Positions 11,217 to 22,470 are shown, counted from the stretch's first letter. The stretch: DNA of 64,000 nucleotides from Vombatus ursinus (GCF_900497805.2 NW_020954610.1:28334909-28398908), one strand, 5' to 3'. Numbers and translations are program-made. The notes: generated by a model not told the origin, from the letters alone.

Positions 11217-12300
11217 TCATGTTCCACATGAGTCTTGTATTTGAAAGTCAATTTTCTATTCAGCTCTGGTCTTTTCCTCAAGAATGCTTGAAAGTCCTCT
11301 ATTTCATTGAATAACCATTTTTTTCCCCTGAAGGATTATACTGTTTTGCTGGATAGGTGATTCTTGGTTGTAATCCTATCTCCTTTGCTCTCAGGAATAT
11401 TATATTCCAAGCCCTGTGGTCCCTTAATATAAAAGGTGCTAAATCTTGTGTCATCCTGATTGTATTTCCACAATACTTGAATTGTTTCTTTCTGGCCGTT
11501 TGCAATATTTTCTCCTTGATGTGGAAATTCTGGAATTTGGCTACAATATTCCCAGGAGTTTTCCTTTTGGGATCTCTTTCAGGAGGAGATTGGTGGATTC
11601 TTTTAATTTCTATTTTGCCTTCTGATTCTAAAATATCAGGGCAGTTTTCCTTGATAATTTCTTGAAAGATGATGTCTAGGTTCTTTTTTTTTATTATGAC
11701 TTTCAGAGAGTCTAATAATTTTAAATTCTCTCTCCTGGATCTACTTTCCAGGTCAGTTGGTTCTCCAATGAGATATTTCACATTCTCTTCTATTTTTTCA
11801 TTCTTATGAATTAGTTTTACAGTGCCTTTATTTCTCACAAAGTCACTGGCTTCCAATTCCTCCATTCTAATTTTTAAGGATGTATTTTGTTCAGTAAGCT
11901 TCTGGACTTCCTTTTCCATTTGTCCAATTTTGCTTTTTAGGGCATTCTTCTCTTCATTGGCTTTTTGGACCTCTTTTGCCATTTGGATTAAGCTATTTTT
12001 GAGGTGTCATTTTCTTCAGTATTTCTTTTTTGGGTTTCCTTTAGCAAGCCATTGACTTGTTTTTCATGATTTTCTTGCATCACTTTCATTTCTGTTATCA
12101 GTTTTTCCTCTACTTCTCTTACTTGCTTCTCAAAATGCTTTTTGAGCTCTTCCATGGCTTGGGACCAATTCATATATCTTATTAGAGGCTTTGGACATAG
12201 GAGCTTTGGCTTTTTTGTCTTCTTCTGGTTGTATATTTTGATCTTCTTTGTCAGCAAATCAAGATAATGTATTCTGACTCTTTTTGAGCTGCTTGCTCAT
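11217..12300 (-). pseudogene. HAL1 ORF1 (L1 ORF1p-like RNA chaperone), broken
   Basis: ORF1p of L1-type elements is a trimeric coiled-coil RNA-binding chaperone. Here the order is an N-terminal basic segment, a long heptad-like coiled coil (KEVQKANEEKNALKSKIGQM, then a second similar unit), an RRM-like segment containing LESRSRRENLKLL, and a C-terminal domain with ITYPAKQYNPSGEK. About 361 codons including breaks. The largest open pieces are 11299-11982 and 11988-12257, in different frames: 11982 and 12257 give different codon phases, so at least one frameshift lies between them, and the C-terminus is also out of frame after GYSMK. Confidence 0.85.
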
Positions 12301-12472
12301 CATCCCAGGCAATTACTTGAGTTATAAATTCTTTGTTAAGGTAAGGGTCTGTTTCAGTGTGGAGAATATACTGTCCCAAGCTTCAGAGATTTTGTGCAGC
12401 TGTTTTCAGAGATACTTCTAGGGAACTATAAGTTTTCAGTCCTTCCAAGGTGCTATGATCAAGGGTGAGGTG

Positions 12473-13128
12473 TTAACTTAGCTAGATATGATATTTTTGG
12501 TCACAACACCAATTCTTTCGCTCTTTTAAATATAGTATTCCAAGACGTGCAGTCTTTTAGTGTCACTGCTGCTAGGTCTTGTGTAATTCTAATTGTGGTA
12601 CCACTATACTTAATTTTTTTCTTGTTTCCTGTAATACTTTATCCTTAATGTAGGGATTTCAGAATCTGATAATCATATTCCTGTAAGTTTCTTAGTAGAA
12701 TCTCTTTCAGGTGATGGTGATATCTAAGTATACTGTGTGCTGATCTCATTAATCTTTAAGCATTTTAGAGCTTCCTAAGTGACATCTATAATCCCTCAAA
12801 AAAGACTTTAATCTAACTTGCCACTAATGAAAACAAGTGAATTAAGATTCCCTATTGAGAATATTCTGGGAAGATGGCAGAGTAAATCAGAAAATTCCAA
12901 GCTCTCCAGATTTCCTTTACAAATAAGACAAAATAGTGAACATAAAGTGTTAAAAACAAACAATGTCAAGTTTACAATCAAAATTCAATAAACAAGTTGG
13001 GATAGAACAGTGATCCTCCTGGGTCCATTGGAGAACATCTGATGAAAAATCCCTGCACCAAGGTTTGGTCCCTATGAAGCTTAAATATCCATAGGGCTAA
13101 CTGGAATGGGAGGTGGCCTCAGTCCCAG
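12473..13128. other. Locally copied composite block inside the HAL1 5'UTR
   Basis: Two joined pieces. 12473-12720 is the reverse complement of 14124-14371 (L1-C ORF1 C-terminal part, on the other side of the HAL1). 12736-13128 is a direct copy of 9429-9820 (RTE tail plus L1-C 5'UTR), about 94% identical by eye. About 15 bases lie between them. The HAL1 5'UTR is cut at GGTGTTAACT and resumes at GGCTGTGCTCTCG. Because the second piece carries the RTE-L1 junction, it was copied from this locus and is not a separate retrotransposition. Confidence 0.8.
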
Positions 13129-13796
13129 GCTGTGCTCTCGTCTTTGAGTGACCACAAGCACCCTTTTCTGCCTTGGAACTGTGAGGAGGATTTCCTCTCC
13201 ACAGCCACTATAAGCTCCACCATGCCAGTGCTCCTCCTTGCCCCAGGACCACCACCCAAAACTGTGACCTAGATCCAAGCACAGGCAAAGCAAGAGAATC
13301 CTCCCTCAGCAAAGAGATCTGTGTAATGCCCATCTGATCAGCCACTCAATTCCCCCTCAGTATATGGGCCAGAAGCTCAGGAGGCAGCCACCACCCTGGG
13401 GCCATGCTCAGGAACTGGAGCTGAGACCACCATTCTTTCCTATCATCACTGACACTGACTTTTCCCACTGACCTTCTAAGTTATCTTTGGCATTCCTGGG
13501 TTGAGAAGTCTGGAAACTGCCACAGCTGCCTGTGATTCAGTCCTCTGAGGCCTGCTCCAGGTTCACTGTGGCCTGCAAGCCATGCTGAACTGCATTCCTC
13601 TCCCACCCCAGCACGATATACCTTTCTGATCAACCATCCAGGTTGTCTTGGGCTGAAAATTTGTTTCACTCTGTCTTTTTGTGGGTTCTGCTGGTTTAGA
13701 ATTTGTTTAGAGCCATTTTGTATAGGTATTTGAAGGGTTTGTTGGAGAGCTCAAGCAAGTCATTAATTTTACTCTACCATCTTGCCTCCACCCCTC

Positions 13797-14436
13797 GAGA
13801 CCCAGAATCTTAAGGAAGAAAATGACATCTTGAAAATTAGACCTGGGCAAAGGGAAGCCTGTGAAGTTATAAGAGACCAAGATATAACAAAATAAAATAT
13901 AAAGAGTGAAAAAAAGGAAGAGAATGTGCAATATCTTATAAGAAAAACAACTGACCTGGAGAATAGATCAAGAAGAGAAAACATAAGAATAATCAGACCA
14001 TCTGAAAGCTAAGACAAAAAAAAAGAATCTTGATGCAATAATACAAGAAATAGTTAAAGAAAATTATCCTGAAGTCTTAGAACAATAGGGGAAAGTAGAA
14101 ATAGGAAGAAAAAAAATGCACACTCACCTTCACCTGTAAGAGATTCTACTAAGAAACCTACAGCAATATCATTATCAGATTCTGAAATCCCTACCTTAAG
14201 GATAAAGTATTACAAGAAATAAGAAAAAAATTAAATATAATGGTACCACAATTAGAATTACACAAGCCTTAGCAGCAGTGACACTAAAAGACTGCACATC
14301 TTGAAATACCATATATCATAGATCAAAAGAATTGGTATTGTGGCCAAAAATATCATATCCAGCTAAGTTAAGCATAATCCTGAATAAAAAAATGAACATT
14401 TAATGAATTGTCAGACTATCAGGATTTTTTTTTTAA
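13797..14436 (+). mobile_element. L1-C: remainder of ORF1 (second half)
   Basis: Continuation of the ORF1 interrupted at 10437. Conceptual pieces include TQNLKEENDILKIRPGQ (coiled coil), TTDLENRSRRENIRIIRPSE (RRM-like start) and a C-terminal IPAKLSIILNKK-like segment near 14355-14390. The frame is broken by several stops. It ends in a T/A-rich stretch where a 5'-truncated HAL1 begins. Confidence 0.75.
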
Positions 14437-15403
14437 AAACTGAACTTAATATATATATATATACACACACACATATATATGCATATATATACAGTTAGAT
14501 AGATATAGGTGTAGATATATAGATATAGATAGATAGATGGATGGATAGATAGACAGATAGATAAAGGGCACAGGGTGATTTGAAGATGAAGGGGTGATAT
14601 TTGGAGAATAAAATTAAGGGGTGAGAGAGGATTATACTAGGAGAAGGAGAAAGAGAGAGGTAGAATGGGGTAAATTATCTCACATGAAATAGATAAGAAA
14701 AAGCTTTTACAGTGTAGTGGAAGTGGGGGAAGGTGAGAGAGAATGAGTGAATCTTATTCTCATAAGATTTGGCTTAAGGAGGGAATAACATACACAATCA
14801 ATTGGGTATGGAAATCTATCTTACCCTACAGGCAAATAGGAGAGGAAGGGGACAAGAGAGCAGGGAGATGATAGAGGGAAGGGCAGATTGAGGGAGAGGG
14901 CAATCAGAAGCAAATGCTTCTGAGGAGTGACAGGATCAAAAGAGAGAATAGAGTAAATAGGAGGCCTGATAGGATTAAGGGAAATATAATTAGTTTTTCA
15001 CAACATGACTACTATGGTAGTGTTTTGAATAATGGCACAGGTATAACCCATTTTGAGTTGCTTGCCTTATGAATGAGGTTAAGTGGGGAGGGAAGAAGGG
15101 AGACAATTTGGAAACCAAAGTTTTAAAAATAAATGTTAAAAATTGTTTTCACATGCAACTGAGAAATAAGATATATAGGAAATGGGGTATAAAAATCTAT
15201 CCTGCCATATAGGAAAATAGAAGGGGAAGGGGATAAGAGATGGAAGGGAGAAATAGAAGGGAGTGCAGATTAGGGGAAGGGATAGAATGTATGCCATCTT
15301 GAAGTGGTGGGAGGGATAAAATAGGGAGAAAATTTGGAACTCAAAAACTTTTGGAAGTAAATGGTGAAAACTAAAAATAAATAAATTAAAAAAATAAAAA
15401 ATA
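14437..15403 (+). mobile_element. 5'-truncated HAL1, long-tail form
   Basis: Contains no ORF1, only the HAL1 3' region: a TA/CA/GATA simple repeat (14447-14573), the purine-rich spacer (GGGCACAGGGTGATTTGAAG onward), the join to the L1-like 3'UTR (TTTTTCACAACATG near 14995), the A-rich end at about 15120-15145 and then an extra tail module to 15403 ending in an AAATAAATAAATT-like poly(A). Confidence 0.8.
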
Positions 15404-15409
15404 TAAAGA

Positions 15410-16345
15410 CTGATACCGTGTGTTTTATTCAGTTCTTTATTGGTCTTTTTTTTTGTCAGCTCTCTGACTTTACACACATTGGCATCAGTATGTACTTTGG
15501 GTTCTTGTTTTTCCATTGGAATGAGGAGCTTACTTTAGTTCTGTGGGATATAAACCAGAGAGAAATAGCTCCAGTGAAACATGGATAGCTGAAATGGGAG
15601 CAGCATGAATTTAGACATACAAAAGAGACTATATCTGAATGAGAATTTATGATGTAACAAGTCATTACTAGAAAATATGTATGTATATACACAGAAGTCC
15701 AATTAAAAGAAAATATGTATATACACATATATACACATTTTCTATTAATGGCACTTATATTTCACCATAAATATGTGCACACACACATATGCAAATTCAT
15801 ACATATATGTATGTACATATGTATACATACATACTACATTATATATGTATATATATAATTTTAAGACATTTTCAGCTTTGTATAACACTTTAAGGCTTAG
15901 AAGAAAAAATGAAGCACATAATATTTTTTCAAATGGAAATCTTCCATTAAGATTGAGTTACAAAACATAGGAATTATTGAGACAGTGCATTCTTCAGTGA
16001 AGAAAGTCATTGTCCTCTTAACAGAGAACCTCTGTGTCAGAGGAGGTTCAGTGAAGAAGAGAAGTAAATCTACCAAGAGCTTTTGGGCCCAACTGAGCCT
16101 CAGCTGAAAGTCCACTTCTCATCCTCCTACTCCAAGATTTACATTTTCTTGTGACTCACGAGTTGGGAAGTGTTAAAGAATCAGATTACTCGACATACTC
16201 TAAAAGGGGGAAGAGTATAGATTGCATTTTGTCATGTGAATTACATGATCTACAGTATATAATGAGAGAGAATAGAGATATTCTGTGATCTTCTGGGACA
16301 AAAAGAAAATTCCATTACTGATTAGATATCATATATGAATATATA
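15410..16345. other. Unassigned DNA with TA/CA microsatellites
   Basis: No gene recognised. Simple TATG/TACA/CATA tracts lie at about 15676-15738 and 15776-15858. A short stretch near 15865-15900 (TTGTATAACACTTTAAGGCT) resembles a MIR-type antisense tail but is too short to call firmly. Confidence 0.45.
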
Positions 16346-16349
16346 GATT

Positions 16350-16545
16350 GACTGATTAAGCATTTATTAAATTCCTGTGTGCCACATGTTGTTAAGTACA
16401 GAGTAAAATGGCTTCTTGTATGCCTAGCAATTTCAGAATAAAAATGGAAACCTAATGTGAATATGGAGACTGACTTTTGCATTTGTATCCCCATCATCTG
16501 GCACAGAAACTGACAGCTAGTAGACACTTAATAAAAATCTTGTTG
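16350..16545. repeat. Pair of inverted L2 3'-end fragments
   Basis: The left end reads as an antisense L2 terminus (TTAAGCATTTATTAAATTCC) and the right end as a sense L2 terminus (TTTGTATCCCCATCATCTGG ... ACACTTAATAAAAATC). The result is a short inverted pair around about 70 unassigned bases. Probably two fragments, not one element. Confidence 0.5.
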
Positions 16546-16574
16546 TAGATAAAAGGCTTATTTCTATGACATGT

Positions 16575-16740
16575 AAATAACATTCAAATTTATATAAATA
16601 AACCATTCCTTAATTGATAAATAATCAAAGGAAAAGAATGAGCAGTTCTCAAAGGAAGATATAAAGGCTATCAATAGTCATATGAAAAATGTTATAAATC
16701 ATTAATAATTATTAAATAAATGAAAATTAGAAGACAACTA
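16575..16740 (+). mobile_element. L1 ORF2 C-terminal fragment
   Basis: Sense-strand L1 ORF2 tail: TTCCTTAATTGATAAATAAT, CAAAGG..., GGCTATCAATAGTCATATGA, matching the corresponding blocks at 27.5-27.6 and 42.7-42.8 kb. It stops where the HAL1 begins; an L1 3' end follows the HAL1 at 18770, so the HAL1 may have landed in one L1 that also lost an internal stretch. Confidence 0.7.
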
Positions 16741-16747
16741 GAAAAAT

Positions 16748-17689
16748 ATGAATCAGTCCCAGGCCTTGGAAGAGCTCAAAAGGGATTTTGAGAATTAAGT
16801 AACAGAAGCAGAGGAAAAACTGGAAAGAGAAATGAGAATGATGAAAGAAAATCATGAAAAAGAAGTCAACAGCTTGCTAAAGGAGACCCAAAAAAATACT
16901 GAAGAAAATAACACCTTAAAAAATAGCCTAACCCAAATGGCAAAAGAGGTCCAAAAAACCAATAAGGAGAAGAAAGCCCTAAAAGGCAAAATTGGCCAAA
17001 TGGAAAAGGAAGTCCAAAAGATTACTGAAGAAAATACTTCCTTAAAAATTAGAATAGAGCAATTGGAAGCTGGTGGCTTTATGAGAAATCAAGACACTGT
17101 AAAATAAATCCAAAAGAATGAACAATTAGAAAATAATGTGAAATATCTCCATGGAAAAACAACTGACTGGGAAAATAGATCCAGGACAGAGAATTTAAAA
17201 ATTATTGGACTATCTGAAAGCCATGATCAAAAAAAGAGCCTAGACATCATCTTTGAAGAAATTATCAAGGAAAACTGCCCTGATAATTTTAGAACCAGAG
17301 GGAAAAATAGAAATGGAAAAAAAATCCATCAATCTCCTCCTGAAAGAGATCCCCAAAAGAAAACTCCTAGGAATATTGTAGTCAAATTCCAGAGTTCCCA
17401 GGTCAAGGAGAAAATATTACAAGCAGCCAGTAAGAAAAAATTCAAGTTTTATGGAAACACAATCAGGATAACACAAGATTTAGCAGCTTCTACATTAAGG
17501 GACCGCAGGGCATGGAATATAATATTCTGGAGGGCAAAGGAAATAGGATTACAAACAAGAATCACCTACCCAGCAAAACTGGGTATAATCCTTCAGGGGA
17601 AAAAATGGCCATTCAGTGAAAGAGAGGACCTTCAAGCATTCTTGATGAAAAGGCCAAAACTGAATAGAAAATTTGACTTTCAAATATAA
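16748..17689 (+). pseudogene. HAL1 ORF1 (ORF1p-like), single frame with two stops
   Basis: An L1 ORF1p-type RNA chaperone in one continuous frame of about 313 codons. Residues 1-115: coiled coil (MNQSQALEELKRDFE; EVQKTNKEKKALKGKIGQME; VQKITEENTSLKIRIEQLEA). About 130-220: RRM-like part (TTDWENRSRTENLKIIGLSE). About 225-305: C-terminal domain with ITYPAKLGIILQGKK and LMKRPKLNRKFDFQI. Two in-frame TAA codons, at 16796-16798 and 17105-17107 (the latter where other copies have a Gln codon), are the only breaks; there is no frameshift. The stop at 17687-17689 is slightly earlier than the one other copies suggest. It cannot give a full protein as it stands. Confidence 0.85.
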
Positions 17690-17833
17690 GACTCAAGTGG
17701 GATCATGAAGAAGTAAGCAGGAAAGAGAAATGATAAGAGACTTACTAAGGTTGAACTGTTTACATTCCTACATGGAAAGATGATATTTGTAACTCATGAG
17801 ACCTTTGTCAGTATTAGGGTAATTGTAGGGAAA

Positions 17834-17846
17834 AAAAATATACGTG

Positions 17847-17907
<61 letters not shown>
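17834..17907. repeat. (TA)n(GA)n microsatellite in HAL1
   Basis: TATA units followed by an almost pure GA run (one AAAGA interruption). It occupies the HAL1 position that holds GATA/CTAT repeats in the other copies. Confidence 0.95.
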
Positions 17908-18769
17908 CACAGGGTGAACTGAAGATGAAGGGGTCATATCTGGAGAATAAAATTAAGGGATGAGAGAGGTTATACTAGGAGAAGGAGAAAGGGAGAGAGA
18001 GGTAGAATGGGGTAAATTGTCTCACAAAAAAAACAGAAAAGAAAAGGCTCTTATGGTGGAAGGGAAACGAGGGAAGGTGAGAGGGAATGAGTGAATCTTA
18101 TTCTCATAGGATTTGACTTAAGGAGGGAATAACGTACACACTCAATTGGGTATGGAAATCTGTCTTACCCTACAGGAAAATAGGAGGGGAAGGGGACAAG
18201 AGAGTAGGGGGATGATAGAGAGGAGGGCAGATTGGGAAAGGGGATAATCAGAAGTAAATACCTCTGAGGAGGGACAGTGCCAAAAGAAAGAATAGAATAA
18301 ATGAGGGGGACAGGTTAGGATTAAGGGAAATAGAGTAGTTTTTCACAGCATGTTTGTTATGGAAGTGTTTTGCTTAACTGCACAGGTATAACCTATATTG
18401 AGTTGCTTGCCTTTCCATTGAGGGTGGGTGGGGAGGGAGGAAGGAAGAAAATTTGGAACCCAAAGTTTTAAAAACGTAAGTTTAAAAAAAATGTTTTTAC
18501 ATGTAACTTGTAAATAAGAAATACAGGGAGTGGGGTACAGAAATCTATCCTACCCTACAGGAAAATAGAAGGGGAAGGGGATAAGAGAATGGGGGGAGAG
18601 AAAGAAGGGAAGGAAGACTTGGGGAAGGGGTATTCAGAATGTATGTCATCTTGGGGTGGGGGGAGGGGCTAGATGGGGTGAAAATTTGGATCTCAAAATC
18701 TTGTGGAAGTAAATGTTGAAATCTAAAAATAAATAAATTAAAAAAATAAAAAAAATAAAAAAGAGAAAT

Positions 18770-19195
18770 CTGTGGGAATTTCTGTAAACTGAAGCACAAT
18801 GAAGTGAGCAGAAGCTGGAGAGAAAAAAATTAACAATAGAAACATTGTAAAGGCAAGCAATTTTAAAAGAAATAAGAATGCTGATCATTGAAATGACTGA
18901 TGGTAATGTCTGAAGACCAAAGATGAAGAATATTCTTCTCCCTCCTGACAGAGAAGTGATGGACTTAGGGTACAGAATGAGATACCCAGTTTTGGATCTG
19001 CACAATGTGGGAATTTATTTTGATTGACTATGCTACAGTACCATATTCATGCTAAAATCCTTTTAATCCCTTGCTAAGGGAAATTGAGTGTTTTTCTTCT
19101 GGAATTTATTATTTATTCTAATAGGGGCTGAGTTCAGAGAAAAAGAAAATAAATGCTTTTTGATAGAAAAAATAAAATTTAAAAAGTATCTGTTG
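18770..19195 (+). mobile_element. Old L1-type 3' end (ORF2 end and 3'UTR)
   Basis: Resembles an older marsupial L1 tail: GAAGTGAGCAGAAGCTGGAG, CTCCTGACAGAGAAGTGATG, CAATGTGGGAATTTATTTTG and a terminal AAAAAATAAAATTTAAAAAG. Recognised from memory of the repeat class, and no second good copy exists in the window, so the family call is moderate. Confidence 0.55.
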
Positions 19196-20729
19196 GTTTA
19201 TTACTAAATGAAACCTTAAATTGTGGATACGTTTGAAGGATTACAAATCTATGGAAGCCCAAAGTAAAAAGACATGAAATTAAATTCATATTAGACAAAA
19301 TTAGTTGAATTTTAGGAATACTAAAATTTAGGAAAGTTCCACAAGAATCTTTTGTTTGTAACTGTGGAAAAAAGAGGAAGTGAGGAGGGTGAAACAAATA
19401 ACCTTAGTTAGCTTGTGAAAGGAGGAAGGATTTTGATGTTGCTTGTTTTTTTTAATTATTATTATTAATCATCTATGTTCTACTTCTTGTCATTTTATCT
19501 TCAATATTCTCCTTTGTAGTTATAGCCTCTTTTTCATTCTCTGCATTTCATGTAAAATATGTACATAATGTTATCATAAACCTCCAAATTCCTAAAGGAA
19601 ATTGTCATCCAACCCTGCGTAAATAGAACATCTCTGCCTTACAGAAGAATACAAGAAAACACTAGAACTAACCAGTGCTGGACTCAGAGCCACCTGTGAG
19701 TTTTGAATACTTTTTTTATTCTTAAGACATAAAATCCTTTTTTGTACATTCTGAAGGTAAACATTTTTCAGTGAAGCTGTGCAATCAAGGAAGCTATCAA
19801 GAATCATTCTTCTAGGACAGTGAGGCAAACATCACCTCCTGTGTAGATTTGGAGTCAGTAATAGAAATTAACAGTGCCATCTATAGCTCTGAGTATACAC
19901 TCTAAGGGCTCTGCATGCTTTATGACACATGTTATGGTATATAGCAGCAATTTTTGCTAAGCTAGTCACAGTTATATTCATTTCTCAGAAAATTAAAAGA
20001 TCCTAAGGACATAAAAAATTTCAAAGAGTTGGGGGAGGGCATGTAAACTTAACAAAACTGCTCCATTCAGGTTTATCTGAAATTCCACCTCACCTCATTG
20101 CTTTTTTTACTGTATCTTACCATCTTTACTCTCTCCTCAGAAATATATTTAGCCTTTGGTAAACTCATTTATATTTTTTGCTCCAATAGTCTTACTTAGC
20201 AATTTATGCCATATGTTCACTACTCTTCCTGTGAAATGTCTCCTGAATTTTCTATTTACACTGAGCTCACTAATTCTTAGATAATTAACTCCTTTTCTGA
20301 AGCCTGCATGGTTCAAATAGACATAGGCAGTTGGGGCCTAGGATGGCACGGTCCTGCCAAAATCCTTTTGATGGCTAGCTAAGGGGAACTCAAGGCTCTT
20401 TCCTAGAAAGAGGCTAAAAGCTATGTCATCAGTCACAAGATTTTCATTCATCAAAATGGAAATATTTAGAGTCTGGGGAGGCATATAATGGAAAGAGCAT
20501 AGAATGTGTAGCACTAAGTTCATTCAAGTCATCACTCTCCCATGGATTCTTGTTGGTAGCTCATTGAAAGCCCATTGAAAGCCCATTGAAAATATCAACT
20601 CCTCAATGAAATGTTTTCTAAACTTGCCTGTTGGTAACAACCTTCTGCTTGAACCATACTTTATATTCTCTCTGATGTGATTCTTTCAGATGCAAGCATA
20701 TGGCTTACCAAAATGGGTGCTCATGTATG

Positions 20730-20733
<4 letters not shown>
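19196..20733. other. Unassigned DNA
   Basis: No gene or repeat I can support. Open frames are at most 78 codons and featureless. Near 20560-20590 the 11-base unit GCCCATTGAAA is repeated (with an AGCTCATTGAAA variant just before), a minor tandem duplication. Confidence 0.45.
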
Positions 20734-20787
<54 letters not shown>

Positions 20788-20809
20788 ATGTGTGTGTGTG
20801 TGTGTGTGT
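20734..20809. repeat. (AT)n(TG)n compound microsatellite
   Basis: About 50 bases of pure AT, a short TTTGTA spacer, then about 23 bases of TG. The alternating Ile-Tyr and Val-Cys peptide of the overlapping open frame is due to this tract. Confidence 0.97.
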
Positions 20810-20944
20810 CCATTTGGGTTGCTAAATGAACTTCATAGGGAAGCAGATATGGATATCTCTGGAATTTTATCTATCCCTCTCCAAAGGAGACTGATTCCTG
20901 ACAGGAAAGGGGTGGAGGAGGAAAAAAGAGAGGGAGGGAATATG

Positions 20945-21160
20945 CATTTATATAACACCTACTAAAAGTGATGTACTGTGCTAAATGCTTTACAAATTGA
21001 TCCTCAAAACAACACTATGAGGGAAAGTGATGCTATTATCCTCATTTAACAGGTTAGGAAACTGAGACAAACATGTTAAGTGACTTGCCCAGGGTCATGC
21101 AGCTAGAAGGGTCTGTGTGGCTGGATTTGACCTCAGGCTACTAGGTTGGCTTTTCTGTTC
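20945..21160 (-). repeat. MIR-superfamily SINE
   Basis: Printed strand shows the antisense tail (GCATTTATATAACACCTACT, GTGCTAAATGCTTTACAAAT, TTATCCTCATTTAACAGGTT) and the core AAGTGACTTGCCCAGGGTCA. The tRNA-like head end is degraded. Confidence 0.85.
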
Positions 21161-21526
21161 TCCCCAGAGGAGAGTTACTGTACAAGAATTATATCTATCA
21201 TCTTCTCTAAATATTGTCAATCTAAAGACAGAAGGTTTATTTTTTTAATGTTCAAGCTACTTTCCTGATCACTATTCCTTGAAGGGAAAACAATACTGCA
21301 AGTTTATATCCAAAAGATTGATTCCTTTCCAGCAAAAGTTAATTATACAATAAAAAATCATTACAGATAATGAATAGCAAATAAGCCCATTTATCCAAGC
21401 TGATAACAGAGAGAAACCAGAGAAATTATGCAGGCTAGTATATACCCTGCTTGTTGATAGCAACTTTTTGCTTTGAACCACACTTTATGAATGCACTGTC
21501 CTTGTGTGAGTAAAGTATCTTAGGTG

Positions 21527-21557
<31 letters not shown>

Positions 21558-21930
21558 TCTCTGATCCCCAAGGGACTATCTCCCAAAATTCTGAGAGAGG
21601 TAAGAGGCAAACTGGAAAGCAGGGACATGTTTGGGAGGATACTTCTTTCTCCTTTATTTCTGCCTTCTAATCATTATTTTCTTTCTCTCTGGTTTCTTAC
21701 CAAAGAACAAATGGAACCAATGGTATCCCCTCTAGAAGCAGAAAGTAAGAAGATTTCTCTTCTTTCAAATATGGATGGAGAGGGAGGCAGAATGCCTCTT
21801 TTTTCTGTTTATAGTTTGAAAAGGAACACTTCCACAGATCCCCAGAAAATCATGGAAGAGCTTGGTTATTCACTAGCCTAAGGCAATTTGTCCTCATAGA
21901 AGGAGCATAATAGTTTCTCAGCACCTTATT
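21161..21930. other. Unassigned DNA with a (GA)n tract
   Basis: A GA run lies at about 21531-21557. An 84-codon open frame at 21627-21881 has no familiar motif. No gene called. Confidence 0.45.
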
Positions 21931-21934
21931 AAAA

Positions 21935-22160
21935 ATGTCTATGTGCCAAAAAACAAACAAACAAAAAAATCCAAAGAAACCTGAGTTCAAATCCTGCCTC
22001 TTGCACATAATAACTGCACAACCCTAGGCAAAGTAGTCCAAATCTATACAAGTTCAATGCTCTAAGTTTCAGAGAAAGTACTGGCCTTCATTGGCAGAGG
22101 GAGTCCCTCAATCTGAGAACATTGAAATCTCAGGATTAGTTTCTATTTTTATCCTTTTTA
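21935..22160 (+). repeat. tRNA-derived SINE
   Basis: Sense orientation: CCTGAGTTCAAATCCTGCCT (B-box-like), ACAACCCTAGGCAAAGTAGT, GCATTGGCAGAGGGAGT-like segment (here TTCATTGGCAGAGGGAGTCC) and a tail with CTATTTTTATCC. The same family as the copy at 47.5 kb. The head is replaced by an A/C-rich (AAAC)n stretch. Confidence 0.65.
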
Positions 22161-22272
22161 TGAATCTTCTCTGCTGTAAAATAATGTTAATGTTTCAGTC
22201 ATGTATGAGAAACTTGCTTCACTTCTGGTTCATCATTCTGACCATCAGGGGTCATTGCAGAATGATGTAGAT

Positions 22273-22470
22273 CAGTGGCATCAAACTCAAATGGAAACAG
22301 GACCTACTAAACCTTACATGAAGAACATACCAGCTGCATATTGACTTAGTTTTAAAATGTAATGTTATCTATAATTCATTGTATTCTATTTATTTTGTTA
22401 AATATTTCCTAACGTACATTTTCATCTGTTTCCACCTGCACTTCATTCTGTTTCATGTTTGGTAACCCTG
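22273..22470. mobile_element. Probable hAT-type non-autonomous DNA transposon relic
   Basis: Begins CAGTGGCATCAAACTCAAAT and ends so that its reverse complement begins CAGGGTTACCAAACATGAAA: imperfect terminal inverted repeats of roughly 20 bases. The interior (CATATTGACTTAGTTTTAAA, GTTAAATATTTCCTAA) matches a short dispersed marsupial repeat that I recall with hAT-like CAGGGGTGTCAAACTC ends. No transposase coding and no clear 8-base target duplication, because a SINE abuts the right end. Confidence 0.5.

Larger units (their letters stand above)
10438..13796 (-). mobile_element. HAL1 (half-L1), full length, minus strand, with an internal foreign block
   Basis: On the minus strand: 5'UTR (13796-13129, interrupted, then 12472-12301), ORF1 (12300-11217), inter-ORF spacer, then directly a short 3'UTR ending at the T-rich start (10438). 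There is no ORF2, which defines HAL1: an L1 relative that supplies only ORF1p and must borrow ORF2p. The 5' end shows CCATCTTGCCTCCACCCC (antisense of the start). Target-site duplication: 10423-10437 and 13797-13811 agree at 13 of 15 positions. The host is the ORF1 of L1-C. A 656-base block at 12473-13128 is inserted in its 5'UTR. Confidence 0.85.
16741..18760 (+). mobile_element. HAL1, long-tail form, 5'-truncated at the start of ORF1
   Basis: Begins in the segment just before the MNQSQALEELKRDFE-coding block, so the 5'UTR and the first ORF1 codons are lost. ORF1 (16748-17689) is followed by the simple repeat (17834-17907), the spacer, the direct join to the L1-like 3'UTR near 18335-18345, the A-rich end at about 18470-18495, and the extra tail module to the final poly(A) at about 18735-18757. 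No ORF2 sequence lies between ORF1 and the 3'UTR. This is the best sense-strand view of HAL1 structure in the window. Confidence 0.88.

Noticed and set aside
11357-11665. 102-codon plus-strand open frame (and similar frames at 39131-39433 and 59972-60280)
   Set aside because: All three are the same antisense shadow of HAL1 ORF1; the coding sense is the opposite strand.
20560-20592. Short tandem GCCCATTGAAA units considered as a regulatory repeat
   Set aside because: Only two to three imperfect copies with no other supporting signal.
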